From positions 1 to 64,000 of IMG/VR virus record IMGVR_UViG_3300032931_000905: 64,000 bases of DNA; one strand, written 5' to 3'. Position 1 is the first letter of the stretch. The number at the start of each line of letters is the position of its first letter. Shown piece by piece: positions 9,193 through 18,861 of the stretch. This DNA is from a virus. Made by a program: the position numbers and the translations under genes. Below the pieces are notes generated by a model. The model worked only from the letters and a program-made list of their open reading frames with translations, did no database searches and had not been told where the DNA came from.

Positions 9193-11025
9193 TTATGCTT
9201 GTTCTAGAGCACCGACGATATTCCGATAGATGCGAGCGTGTCCAAGGACATTGGGATGGAGTCCATCGACGGTCCAGAGATCAAAGGACATTTTATCACG
9301 CGGGAACACCGCATAGTTATCAATAAAATCTGATCCGATCCGTTTCGCTTCCTTCATCAGGGAATCCCGCAATTCTTGTTGTGAAAAGGTATAGACCGTA
9401 TTGTCCTGATTCTCAACAGGTTGCGACACCATGATAATCAGATTGGAATTCGCTTTGATGTCATTGGTCAATGGTTGAAGATTTTTACGCATGCCAGAGA
9501 CACCATTCGGATTCGTTGCCACCCAGGCACGATCATTCACACCAAGCTGCATAAAGACAAAATTATCCTGGACGCCGATGGCCCGAGGAGGAGCAAAGGC
9601 ACCGGAGAGACAATTATTCAGATACACCCGCACCGCACTCCCACTGATCCCCTGATTGGTGATACGAATCTTCTTAGGGATTTCAATGGCATTGATTCGG
9701 ATCACTCTGGTGTTCGACGCTGAAGGACGGCGCGACCGGAGTTCAATCGACGCATTTCTCACATAGGAGAAGCTATGCACCCGCTTGTTGTAATTCGTAT
9801 TCGTCACGACCCCGGCATCCCCACCGAAGGCCGCGCTGGCGAACGTATTCGCCGCGACATTCACGCCATTCGCAAAGATGGTATAGTCCATATAGGTGGT
9901 GTCTTCGGCGGCATAGATCAGGTTGAAGGTATTCCCAGTGAATGGCCCAAAGACAATGGAGACATTACTACCAAAGCTGCCATCGGATTCCCCATAACGA
10001 CACTGAAAGCCACTATAGGAGAGGTCTCCCAATGGGAGATCGACCTGTGTGGAGATGGAGATGCCATTCGATTTGAACACAAAGGGTTCGACATTGGCGA
10101 TATTGGCCGCGGGATAGAGGACCTGGTTGATCGTGTATTCCGTGATGGCGTTACCGTTGGCGCCAGCGGCCGCCCAATTATAGACGACCGAGGACACCTG
10201 AGAGGTATTCCCGTTGGCATATTCTCTTCCGATATAGCGACGAAACTCATTGACATAACTTGGGGAATACTCATTATCGCGTGAGTCCGAGAGAATGCCT
10301 GCATGATTCGACGGATAATTGACATTGGCACTTTGGGGAGTCGTACTACCCCAGGTAATCGAATCTCCAATAAAGACAATAGACACGATCTGTTGGAGGG
10401 GATCGCCCAGGGCCTCTTTGAGTGCGCGAAGCTGACCACCATAGGGATGAAAGCATGGCGCAGGTTGAAAGAATCCCGCATCCACATAGCGCGTGGTATT
10501 CGCTGTGGCATCAAAGAATGTTCCGTTACGATAATCTTCGTTGATCGGCACGGCCGTCACGGAGAATGTGGAATTTCCAAGATCAATGAAATGACCAGGA
10601 CGAGCGATTTCGAGTGCGGCGAAGGCCGCGGTATCATCTGTGACACCATCACCGACGGCACCCCACCAGGCCGGATGCAGGTTGACGGCGCGTTGGAGAC
10701 CCACGACAGTACCAGAACCGATAAAGACTCGTTGACGAGGAGCGGTAAAGGAACAATTGACCGTCAAGGCGCGTGAGGTATCCAGGGTAATCAACCCACT
10801 GGTCGTGACTTCAATAGCGATATTCGGAGTGGCAATCACACTGGCCATGAGTCGGACATTGGTGGTGATCACCAGGGTATTTGCATTGACAATGGCGGCG
10901 TTGATCGCGGCATTCAAAGTCGGATAATTCTTGGCTTCCAAGGTATTCCGAAAATTGAGCGCATTGAGGGTGTTGATGACGAAGTTTTCTTCCAACATCG
11001 CACCGGAAACTTTAGTCAGTGCCAT
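9193..11025 (-). CDS. Tail spike with SGNH/GDSL esterase domain
   Basis: 610 residues. Residues 1-130 carry the head module shared with the beta-helix spike (FRNTLEAKNYPTLNAAI ... WWGAVGDGVTDDTAAF). The C-terminal two thirds is an SGNH hydrolase. Block I is SIVFIGDSITWGS with the nucleophile Ser in GDS, the GxND block is MQLGVNDRAW, and the catalytic Asp-His block is DGLHPNVLGH near the C-terminus. The inferred role is deacetylation or ester cleavage on a surface polysaccharide during adsorption. Its start overlaps the upstream stop by one base, indicating translational coupling. Confidence 0.88.
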   Translation of the reverse strand: MALTKVSGAMLEENFVINTLNALNFRNTLEAKNYPTLNAAINAAIVNANTLVITTNVRLMASVIATPNIAIEVTTSGLITLDTSRALTVNCSFTAPRQRVFIGSGTVVGLQRAVNLHPAWWGAVGDGVTDDTAAFAALEIARPGHFIDLGNSTFSVTAVPINEDYRNGTFFDATANTTRYVDAGFFQPAPCFHPYGGQLRALKEALGDPLQQIVSIVFIGDSITWGSTTPQSANVNYPSNHAGILSDSRDNEYSPSYVNEFRRYIGREYANGNTSQVSSVVYNWAAAGANGNAITEYTINQVLYPAANIANVEPFVFKSNGISISTQVDLPLGDLSYSGFQCRYGESDGSFGSNVSIVFGPFTGNTFNLIYAAEDTTYMDYTIFANGVNVAANTFASAAFGGDAGVVTNTNYNKRVHSFSYVRNASIELRSRRPSASNTRVIRINAIEIPKKIRITNQGISGSAVRVYLNNCLSGAFAPPRAIGVQDNFVFMQLGVNDRAWVATNPNGVSGMRKNLQPLTNDIKANSNLIIMVSQPVENQDNTVYTFSQQELRDSLMKEAKRIGSDFIDNYAVFPRDKMSFDLWTVDGLHPNVLGHARIYRNIVGALEQA

Positions 11026-11357
11026 TAGTAGACCTCTAAGACAGAGCAGATCGCGTCAGCCGATGTGGCCAGCGAGACCGAACAGTTAATAGAATCGGAG
11101 GCTTGCAGCACAAGCTTTTGTGGTTCGCCATAGGGCGTGAACGAGGAACCACCAAAGATGGAGACATTCGCACAGGTGAAGTAATCAATTGAACCGCGAC
11201 GAATCCAGACATTGGCCGTGATCACATTCGCCGTCTTATTGGCAATAGAGAATCCAATGACGGTGGCGCTATTGCCAGCAGGGCACACATAGACCGTATT
11301 CCCTGTGGTCAGAATATCATTTTTCAGATTGCATTTGAATGTGGTGGTCAGTGCCAT
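11025..11357 (-). CDS. Small virion-associated protein
   Basis: 110 residues (MALTTTFKCNLKNDILTTGNTVYVCPAGNSATVIGF...). It is beta-rich and similar to the small proteins that accompany fibre genes in cyanophage-like myoviruses. No motif allows a function. It overlaps the spike gene by one base (TAATG-type junction) and sits in a late tail operon. Confidence 0.7.
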   Translation of the reverse strand: MALTTTFKCNLKNDILTTGNTVYVCPAGNSATVIGFSIANKTANVITANVWIRRGSIDYFTCANVSIFGGSSFTPYGEPQKLVLQASDSINCSVSLATSADAICSVLEVY

Positions 11358-11366
11358 AGTAGTTCC

Positions 11367-11777
11367 TTACGCAAAGGTGAGGGACATCGCTAATGCGAGC
11401 CCTGAGGTATCAAATTGATTGAGACAATTCCCTGTGAGGATATTGATGTTCGCGGTGCCCATGGTGGAGGTATTCGACACAATGATATTACTGAACGTTC
11501 CGGTATTGGAGACCACTAATGCCGCTCCAGGGGCCGTGATTTTCAGATTCCCTGTGGTCACGTTACCGGTCACCACCAGCGTGTTCGTGGTCAGGACATT
11601 GAGGATCGACACATTATTATTGACAATGAGTGAGGTACCTGGGGCCCGTAGTTGGAGTTGGGTATTGGCAACAAAAACAGGACCGTCGGTGAGGTTATTC
11701 GCCACCGCGACGAGCGCAGAGGTCGAGGTAACAAGTTCGCCGAAGGTATTGGTCGTACTGATCTGATTAATCGCCAT
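11367..11777 (-). CDS. Small fibre-like structural protein
   Basis: 136 residues beginning MAINQISTTNTFGELVTSTSA. It has repeating N/T-rich strands (LVVTGNVTTGNLKITAPGAALVVSN) typical of short beta-structured fibre or collar components. No enzymatic motif. It lies 9 nt from the next gene in the tail operon; function unknown. Confidence 0.7.
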   Translation of the reverse strand: MAINQISTTNTFGELVTSTSALVAVANNLTDGPVFVANTQLQLRAPGTSLIVNNNVSILNVLTTNTLVVTGNVTTGNLKITAPGAALVVSNTGTFSNIIVSNTSTMGTANINILTGNCLNQFDTSGLALAMSLTFA

Positions 11778-11780
11778 GGT

Positions 11781-12041
11781 TTATGCAATCTTTGTGTGTG
11801 ATGAAGTTAAGTGCGTCAATTCTGCGATGAGCGTTTTAATGGAGGCCAATTCGCCTTCAATATCCAGGAGTCGTTTCTTGGTGTCGCCGTGTTCCTTGAT
11901 CTCCGACACGCGCTTGGCATAGAGACTGCGGTATCGAGACTGCCCTTCTGTATCTGTATTTAGGACGGCCTGGTTGGACATGTCCCGCACCAGACTGGTG
12001 TGATTCTCAATATGAACGAACCCTTGCGATTTCCGTGCCAT
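11781..12041 (-). CDS. Small coiled-coil protein of the tail operon
   Basis: 86 residues, MARKSQGFVHIENHTSLVRD and so on. A charged helical segment (about residues 45-80, KKRLLDIEGELASIKTLIAEL) predicts a coiled coil. A GGAGGTG ribosome-binding site lies before the ATG. Small proteins like this occur between fibre genes and the DUF4815 gene in related phages; function unknown. Confidence 0.7.
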   Translation of the reverse strand: MARKSQGFVHIENHTSLVRDMSNQAVLNTDTEGQSRYRSLYAKRVSEIKEHGDTKKRLLDIEGELASIKTLIAELTHLTSSHTKIA

Positions 12042-12054
12042 CCGACACCTCCCC

Positions 12055-15000
12055 TTATCCGTTTGATGGAATTGCAGGTACGGCCACCACTCGGAAATCC
12101 CGAATGCGCGGTACCTTTGTGGTATCCGTGGAGGTCATGACCAATTTGATCGCAAAATACTTAAAGGTCTGATAACCACCATATTGTACGATGTTCGCGG
12201 CCAGATTATCGTCGCCAGGAGCAAAGACAAATTCCTTGAAATCCGCTTGATCCAACGAAAAGAAGGAGTATCCATTGATGGCCGTCATGAGTTGATACGG
12301 CTTATCGTCAAACACATCCGTATCATCGGCCGACAAGACTTTGTAATACACATAGATATTCGCGTTGGTGGGACGATAGGCCGAGAAGTAGACGCGGAAA
12401 TCTCCAGCATCCATGCCATCCGCCAATGTCACTTTGCGCGTGATATATCGCGCCGTCGCTGGTCCACCCTTCGGTTGATCTTCCCCTTGACAGACCACGT
12501 TCGCCGAGGCGGTCGGTCCACCACCCGTCACGGTGACGGTCGGAGTGAGCGTATAGCCTGCGCCCGAGATATCCACTGTCAGACTCGTCAGCACATTGGC
12601 CACGACATTCGCAAAGGCATTCGCGGTGACCGTCGGTACCGTCAAGCTGTTCGCATTCGGGGTGATGGTCACGGACACATTCGATGGACTAAAATTCGAA
12701 TTGGAATCCGTAACCACAAAGCTGGTATTGATCAAACCAAGATTATTGATCACATTCTCGATGGTGATGATCGACATCCGTTCTTGATCCAGGACTGGAG
12801 AGACATCCTTGTGTCGTGATCCCAAGAACGCCCGAATTTTGAAACTATCAGGATTGGTCGTCAACACACGGCGGCCGACGGTATCATCAAAGAAGGTGGT
12901 CTCGTCAAGCTGCAAGGTATGCGCCGACTCAATGACCCCTGTGGACAATGGTGTGGTCAGATAGACGGAATCAAAGGTCGTATTCGATGGCATGAAGATG
13001 GAGGACATCACATGGAAGGCATCGACCGCGACATTGGAGGTAATTCTCCAGTTGGCCGTCCGATCCCCCAGGGTCGTGAGACCCATTTCCACATTCGCTG
13101 TCACAGCGGTATTAAATTCAGCAATCAACAGCTTAAAGCAGAGGTCTTCTGCCTGGATAGGTTCCCAGGTGGAAGAATTCTGAGACTTGAATAACGATCC
13201 CAAGTAGGGCTGCTGTGAGATCAAACGATTGGTGCCTAGTAATTGCTTACCCACTTCAGAGACAAAGACTTCATATTTCTGAGAGTTGGTGATAATGACC
13301 ACGGCATAATCCGTACCAGGGGACAAATAGACCGGGGCATCCCATATGATTTCCGTATAGAGGGTGGAATCTGAAAGGGGATTCGTAAAGCTGGTATTGG
13401 CGTAACGCGCCCCAATCGCCGCTTCGGTGGCTAAGGTCACCTTATCGGCGGGCACAAACACATCGGCATAGGGGATCACGGTCGCGGCATCGGGATATCC
13501 GTTGACCACTGGGCGGAGCTGCACCCGAACCGGGATGGCGGCATCCTTTGCCCGGAATAGGAGTCGGATACTGGTCGTCATGACGCCGTTGGGATGATTG
13601 CGAGCATCCACCGTAAAGGTCTGGGCCAGCGGATCAATAAAATAGGCGGAGCCTGTTTGGACCGTTCGTGACGAGGTGACCACAGAACTGTTGATGACCC
13701 TCGATTCTGTCAATGATTGACGGATGACATCAAGGGTCCGGGTCGTGAGAATCGTATCTTGTCTGGATTGGAGGATGCCAGAGGCGCTATAGGTGGCATC
13801 GCCATTGGTATAGGACTGCGTGAGTTCGCCTGTTGGAGAATCTGAGAGTCGGAATATCCGTTCCCCAGTTCGGAATGAATAATCCAGCTTCGTAGGCTTG
13901 AGGATGGTGTCCAAGCTGGTGACATCAGGAATAGCGAACACACCGGCCGCTTCCCCTCTCCAATCCGTCATGAGCATAGACACATTGGCGACCCCGGCGA
14001 CACTCGTAAACGAGGTACCAATGGTATAGGTGGATTGGGTATTTGGGAGCGTGTATCCGGTCGTACCGCCGAACGCATTGGCGCCACAGGTGACCACACC
14101 TGTGGTCGGATTGAATCGATTGAACTTCACGGTCTGTCCGGCCCCTGGTCCAGAGGTAATCGTGATCGTCTGATTGGTCAAATTGGCATAGGATGGGCCG
14201 AAGTTGGTTGAACCTAGTGCATCATGCGCCAGGAAGATCGAATTGGCATTGGCCAGCCATACAGAACCCGAACGATGCCAATAGCCTGTGATCTGTGAAT
14301 TGGCACCACTGGTATTGCCTAGGAGAAAGCGTGAACCTCCAGAGACATAGACTTCAGTGGCATAGGCATTGGAGTTCGCGGATTCCACATTGACGACCGT
14401 GATGTTGGAGTAGGTGCCTTCATTCCGATTGAAGACCACGGTGGCATTGGCCGTATAGCGAGAATTCGCTGGGTCCCAGACCCGGACTTGTTCTCCATGC
14501 TGATAGCCATCACGATAGGTGATCGTGGCATTGGCGACTTTGATCACATTGGTCAGATTGATGAATCGGTCGACATTGCGATTATCGAAGGTGACATAGA
14601 CGCGGGTGTTCGGTCTGAATCCGCCGCAGGTAAAGAGGACACCTTGTGCGCGGATATACGGGACCACAGAAATATCCACGACCTTATTACCCAGGGAGGT
14701 GGTGATCGTCGTGGGACCTAGGGAGGTGGTGATGCCTGTACGCACCTGTTTGGTGGTGATATCATCGATAAAGCGGGTGGTCGTCATAGGACGGACCCCG
14801 ACACCTCTGCCATGATGGATACGACGACCTGTGTCTTGTAGCCATGCCACCGATTCCGTTCGCTTGGTCACCCCAGTCCAATTGGTCTGCCATGAATTCC
14901 AGGTGGTACCAAAGCGAGGAGAATTGTCGACCAAATCGCTCAGAGCGGCCCAAGCATCATTATCGCCTTCGGTATTGACTAACACATCGGGCTGTTGAGT

Positions 15001-18000
15001 CGTATCGACCCAGGTATCTGATGCGGGATCGAGTTGAACTTTTCCTAGAAAGGTGACCGTATTAAATGGATTGACATTGATCGCCTTTGAAATCGAGGAT
15101 TGATCGACCAAGGTGACTTCGGAATACGGCAAGGTCACGATATCCCCGCGCTGTTGGAAATTCGTGGACGAGGAGCCGCGGAATGACAGATCGTACTTGC
15201 GCGGAATAAAGGAAGGGCGCAGTTCACGATTATCCGTATCAATAGCACAGACATGGTCTTTGTTCAAGACATCCCCGATACCATGACCTGAGAAGGCATC
15301 CACAATGATGCCGTTCTTGGGACGCGGAAATCCAAGATTATCAGTGAGTTCTGTTGCCTGGGCGGATTTCTCCAGAAGGTTCAATGACGTATAGTATTCA
15401 AGATTCTGGATACGCTGTTCCAAGACCCCAATGTCCTTCATGGTATAGCGACGATGATCGATATACTTGATATCAATATCACTCGTATTGGCGGTATAGG
15501 CCGGCAGCGTGAGTTTATAGAGGGTCATGCCTTCGGCAGAATCGGCTGGTGCCATTGGCGTGATCGAGGAAATACCTTTTTGTACGATAAATTCTTTATC
15601 CCGCGTCAAGATCACTTTATCGATGCGAGGAAGATAATACGAGAAATCTGTGGTAAAGATGGAACCTGAGGTCGGGAAATAGGTTTCCTGATATTCCCCA
15701 GTGGTATTCGCATCGATGCGGCGTGGGCGGAAATCGATGCAATCACGGAGATTGAACACTTCGCCTGTCAACGGTGAGGTATAGACGGAGATATCCGCAT
15801 AATTCACATTGGAGGTCGGATAAGAATCCACGTTGAGATAGCCGGTGCCTGTATGATTGTAGAAATCCGCATAGACCACGACATTGCCCTTGGGAGGCGT
15901 GCCGTTTGGCTTCAAGCGAATCGAGGCATGTTCATAGGCGTTATCACGCTGACCGTTATCCAGGGTATAGGACGAGGTGATATCCAGGGCCGAGGCCAAA
16001 TTCGAATGGGAGACCGCGAGCAGACCATAGTCCACCACCTTCGTGAGTTTCACCACATCGGCCACATACAAACTTTGTGGTGCATTCGGAGTCCTGAGCT
16101 TTAGGGTTTGGGTGGCATTGAGATTGCCTGAGTTCAAGAAGTGAAGCTGAAGTCCACCGGTGCTCGTATTCTGTGAACGGAGACCGATACCGGTGCCGAT
16201 GGTGACAATGGGGGTGGCCACATCAAAGTAGGTCGGATTGGCCGTGCGATAGATTTTCGACTTGCGAATACCCGCCGTGGTATCGGCCGTTGGGAAGTTG
16301 ACCTTGATATCCACATCAAAGGTGGAAGCTGATGAGTTGGGAATCGTGATCGTATAGGTCGATTGGGTGGCCGCGGAAGTCACGGTGACCGTGTTGGAAC
16401 CATCCCAGATAATGAGCGAGTTGTTCCCCAAGGTGCCACCAGACACGTTGGTCAGGACGCAACGAATGTTCTTGAAGGCATCAGAGACCGACAAGGGGGT
16501 TCCGACCACCGTGGACAAGATTCCTGCTGTGGTGGTAAATGAGATCACACCGGCCACAGCGATCTGCGAAAGCGTTTGACGACCCGTATAGCTGGTATTG
16601 CTCATGGTCACGCCACCGAGGATGGTGTTGTTGCCTACCCAATCATTCGGAAGCGGGAACAAGGAATGATTCAGATTGGTTTCATAGAGATAGGCGCTCT
16701 GATAGACATCCGCCTTCAAGGGGAGTTTGGAATAGGGCGCATAGATATCGGAGTTCGACCAGATGGCATTGAGATTGCCTGCGACAATCGACTCCGCATC
16801 GGCAAATTCATAGTCCAGGGTAAAGGTTCGCGCCGTCGAAGGCGTATTGGCAAAGGTTTTTCCTGCTTCAAGCGTGGCGGTTTTGTTGATGCCGTTGTAG
16901 GTGGCGATAATCACCGATTCAAGATTTTGGGTGGCCGTGCTACCCAAACGCAGACGCATGCCCTCATAGGCATTGTTCTGAGACGCGGCCGCCGCATCCA
17001 GGATGATCGTATTGGAGGTGCCTCCAGCCTGACACACGGCCGTCCGACTGGCAATGTTCACATCAAACACATACAAGGTATGGATGCCAGTATTGACCGA
17101 ATCTTCATGTTCCACAGATCGGACACGGAGCGAACCAATTTTGGTGGCGCCTGAGGTCGTGGTCGTCAGGGTATTGATCGAGGCATTAGAGACGCAATGG
17201 ATCGTGAGTGGTTCCAGCGTTTTGGTATAGAGTGAGCCGCGGGTGTTGGCCACATAGAGATAATTCTTGAAGTCCATTGACAGTGGATAGCTTCGCACAT
17301 TGGCGACATCGCGGGCCCGCTCAGACTTGATCGACTGGGTCGAGATGGTTTCATGCTCAAATCCCTGGACATAGGCTTTTCCTGGGTCCAGCAGGATGGT
17401 GTACGCATTGGCATAGGTGGCATCATTGGTCAAGGCCAGACGGAACTGCTTGACCGTAAACGATCCTGATTGATCATTGGTGCGTCGAGCCAGGGTCCGT
17501 TCAAGATCAGAGAGTTGCGGATAGGTAATCGCTTTGATCAAGGCGCCATTAGCGACCCGAACCAATTCCACAAACAACGAATCGTCTTGACTGTCCAGGG
17601 ACCGCTTGGCCAGCGTCAATTCCATGTTATAGCGCGTGGCGCCAGGGGCTTGATAGTTGCTGGAATTCAATGCCGGATCACGGAGCGAGGAATCTTGGGA
17701 TTCTGTGATGACGGTTTCATCCAATTGAAGTCCGATACGATAGGACGGCGTATTGGCATGGGCATCCAGGACCACCGTCTGTTCTGGGCAATGCACAAAG
17801 AGATTGTTGATAAAGAAATAGCCATCGTTGATCGAGCAGATCGAGGTATTGGAGACCGCAGAGGCCAGATTCACATTGGCCTTGAAATTTCCGGTATCAG
17901 TGGTCAGGGTTTGGCCGAATGTGGTGTTGTCGAATTCTTCTCCGGTCACATACTTGATGATCAGACATGGGGGCGCGGTATTGGTGGCATCGACGGTCGC

Positions 18001-18327
18001 GGCCACATAGGCGCGCACATTCCCGGCGACAGAGGTGATAAACTTCCCCTTGAAGGTGGCCAGATCGATAGCGACGGTTTGATAGGTGGGCTCCACGTTC
18101 AAGGCAAAGACGTTCTTGATTTCAATAAGGGTTTGCCCGCCCGAGACAGGTGATCCATCCTTGAAAATGTGACGACCAAAGGCCGCGACCTGATTTTGCA
18201 GCAATGTCTGGATTTGTGTCAGTTCTCGCGCCTGGACGGCGTAGTTGGGACGAAACAGGAGACGATAGAAGTTCTTGGTGGCATCAAAATCGTCATAATA
18301 TGGGTTCTGCCCGAAGTCTATGGCCAT
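12055..18327 (-). CDS. Giant DUF4815-type virion structural protein
   Basis: 2090 residues, the largest gene in the window. The N-terminus (YYDDFDATKNFYRLLFRP then QARELTQIQTLLQNQVA and GRHIFKDGSPVSGG) matches the DUF4815 domain that begins very large baseplate/fibre proteins of cyanophage-type T4-like phages. The remainder is beta-rich, with a C-terminal part containing a GAGYTLTPTVTVTGGG-type motif. It stands where T4 has gp9-gp10, downstream of gp8. A peripheral baseplate or long-fibre role is inferred. Its start overlaps the stop of the GIY-YIG gene by one base. Confidence 0.85.
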   Translation of the reverse strand: MAIDFGQNPYYDDFDATKNFYRLLFRPNYAVQARELTQIQTLLQNQVAAFGRHIFKDGSPVSGGQTLIEIKNVFALNVEPTYQTVAIDLATFKGKFITSVAGNVRAYVAATVDATNTAPPCLIIKYVTGEEFDNTTFGQTLTTDTGNFKANVNLASAVSNTSICSINDGYFFINNLFVHCPEQTVVLDAHANTPSYRIGLQLDETVITESQDSSLRDPALNSSNYQAPGATRYNMELTLAKRSLDSQDDSLFVELVRVANGALIKAITYPQLSDLERTLARRTNDQSGSFTVKQFRLALTNDATYANAYTILLDPGKAYVQGFEHETISTQSIKSERARDVANVRSYPLSMDFKNYLYVANTRGSLYTKTLEPLTIHCVSNASINTLTTTTSGATKIGSLRVRSVEHEDSVNTGIHTLYVFDVNIASRTAVCQAGGTSNTIILDAAAASQNNAYEGMRLRLGSTATQNLESVIIATYNGINKTATLEAGKTFANTPSTARTFTLDYEFADAESIVAGNLNAIWSNSDIYAPYSKLPLKADVYQSAYLYETNLNHSLFPLPNDWVGNNTILGGVTMSNTSYTGRQTLSQIAVAGVISFTTTAGILSTVVGTPLSVSDAFKNIRCVLTNVSGGTLGNNSLIIWDGSNTVTVTSAATQSTYTITIPNSSASTFDVDIKVNFPTADTTAGIRKSKIYRTANPTYFDVATPIVTIGTGIGLRSQNTSTGGLQLHFLNSGNLNATQTLKLRTPNAPQSLYVADVVKLTKVVDYGLLAVSHSNLASALDITSSYTLDNGQRDNAYEHASIRLKPNGTPPKGNVVVYADFYNHTGTGYLNVDSYPTSNVNYADISVYTSPLTGEVFNLRDCIDFRPRRIDANTTGEYQETYFPTSGSIFTTDFSYYLPRIDKVILTRDKEFIVQKGISSITPMAPADSAEGMTLYKLTLPAYTANTSDIDIKYIDHRRYTMKDIGVLEQRIQNLEYYTSLNLLEKSAQATELTDNLGFPRPKNGIIVDAFSGHGIGDVLNKDHVCAIDTDNRELRPSFIPRKYDLSFRGSSSTNFQQRGDIVTLPYSEVTLVDQSSISKAINVNPFNTVTFLGKVQLDPASDTWVDTTQQPDVLVNTEGDNDAWAALSDLVDNSPRFGTTWNSWQTNWTGVTKRTESVAWLQDTGRRIHHGRGVGVRPMTTTRFIDDITTKQVRTGITTSLGPTTITTSLGNKVVDISVVPYIRAQGVLFTCGGFRPNTRVYVTFDNRNVDRFINLTNVIKVANATITYRDGYQHGEQVRVWDPANSRYTANATVVFNRNEGTYSNITVVNVESANSNAYATEVYVSGGSRFLLGNTSGANSQITGYWHRSGSVWLANANSIFLAHDALGSTNFGPSYANLTNQTITITSGPGAGQTVKFNRFNPTTGVVTCGANAFGGTTGYTLPNTQSTYTIGTSFTSVAGVANVSMLMTDWRGEAAGVFAIPDVTSLDTILKPTKLDYSFRTGERIFRLSDSPTGELTQSYTNGDATYSASGILQSRQDTILTTRTLDVIRQSLTESRVINSSVVTSSRTVQTGSAYFIDPLAQTFTVDARNHPNGVMTTSIRLLFRAKDAAIPVRVQLRPVVNGYPDAATVIPYADVFVPADKVTLATEAAIGARYANTSFTNPLSDSTLYTEIIWDAPVYLSPGTDYAVVIITNSQKYEVFVSEVGKQLLGTNRLISQQPYLGSLFKSQNSSTWEPIQAEDLCFKLLIAEFNTAVTANVEMGLTTLGDRTANWRITSNVAVDAFHVMSSIFMPSNTTFDSVYLTTPLSTGVIESAHTLQLDETTFFDDTVGRRVLTTNPDSFKIRAFLGSRHKDVSPVLDQERMSIITIENVINNLGLINTSFVVTDSNSNFSPSNVSVTITPNANSLTVPTVTANAFANVVANVLTSLTVDISGAGYTLTPTVTVTGGGPTASANVVCQGEDQPKGGPATARYITRKVTLADGMDAGDFRVYFSAYRPTNANIYVYYKVLSADDTDVFDDKPYQLMTAINGYSFFSLDQADFKEFVFAPGDDNLAANIVQYGGYQTFKYFAIKLVMTSTDTTKVPRIRDFRVVAVPAIPSNG

Positions 18328-18848
18328 TATATCCTCTTTCCTAGTCTATTTTGATTACCCAATTTAGCGACTCTCATTTTTTGTTTTGTGGCTTCTGAGT
18401 GAATACGACCAGTTGCCGCTGTTCTTATCTTGTCCTTGGATTCTTTGGTATGATGCCATCTCTTACCAAACATATGATTGTTGTTTCCTGTTTGGTTTTG
18501 ACCGAGGCCTCGTCTTATGGCCGATCTTCTGAGCTTGTCTCTGACCTCAGGACTAGGATCGAGTAAACCATCACCACCCCTGGTCATATTATACTCAGGT
18601 TTGAACACTTCAATGAGAAGTGGCTCAGCCAATGTCAGTCCAGCCTGATGATCCTCTCCTTGGCACAACACACTCAATAAAAAGCTTTCTGTCCCGTATT
18701 TCTTTATTGCGGAATATAATAATGATTTTCTTAAACTATTCAACGCATAGTATTTATGATCGATCCAACGATCCGTAGGTAACTGGGTCGTAAACCCTAT
18801 GTATTTCTTGTCGTTTAACTTATTTTGTATCTGATAAATGTAGTACAT
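18327..18848 (-). CDS. GIY-YIG homing endonuclease
   Basis: About 173 residues from the ATG at 18848; an in-frame ATG at 18884 would overlap the gp8 gene. The GIY-YIG core is YYIYQIQNKLNDKKYIG with conserved DRWIDHK and the acidic LAEPLLIEVFKPEYN block. It is followed by a NUMOD3-like DNA-binding region (NNHMFGKRWHHTKESKDKI). This is a free-standing endonuclease inserted between gp8 and the DUF4815 gene. TATAAATA lies 5 nt before the chosen ATG and contains the gp8 stop codon, so it has its own late promoter and probably a leaderless transcript. Confidence 0.88.
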   Translation of the reverse strand: MYYIYQIQNKLNDKKYIGFTTQLPTDRWIDHKYYALNSLRKSLLYSAIKKYGTESFLLSVLCQGEDHQAGLTLAEPLLIEVFKPEYNMTRGGDGLLDPSPEVRDKLRRSAIRRGLGQNQTGNNNHMFGKRWHHTKESKDKIRTAATGRIHSEATKQKMRVAKLGNQNRLGKRI

Positions 18849-18853
18849 GCCTA

Positions 18854-18861
18854 TATTTATA
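18854..18861 (-). promoter_or_regulatory. Late promoter TATAAATA of the homing endonuclease
   Basis: Perfect TATAAATA on the minus strand. It overlaps the TAA stop of gp8 (18857-18859) and ends 5 nt before the ATG of the endonuclease. Confidence 0.6.
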
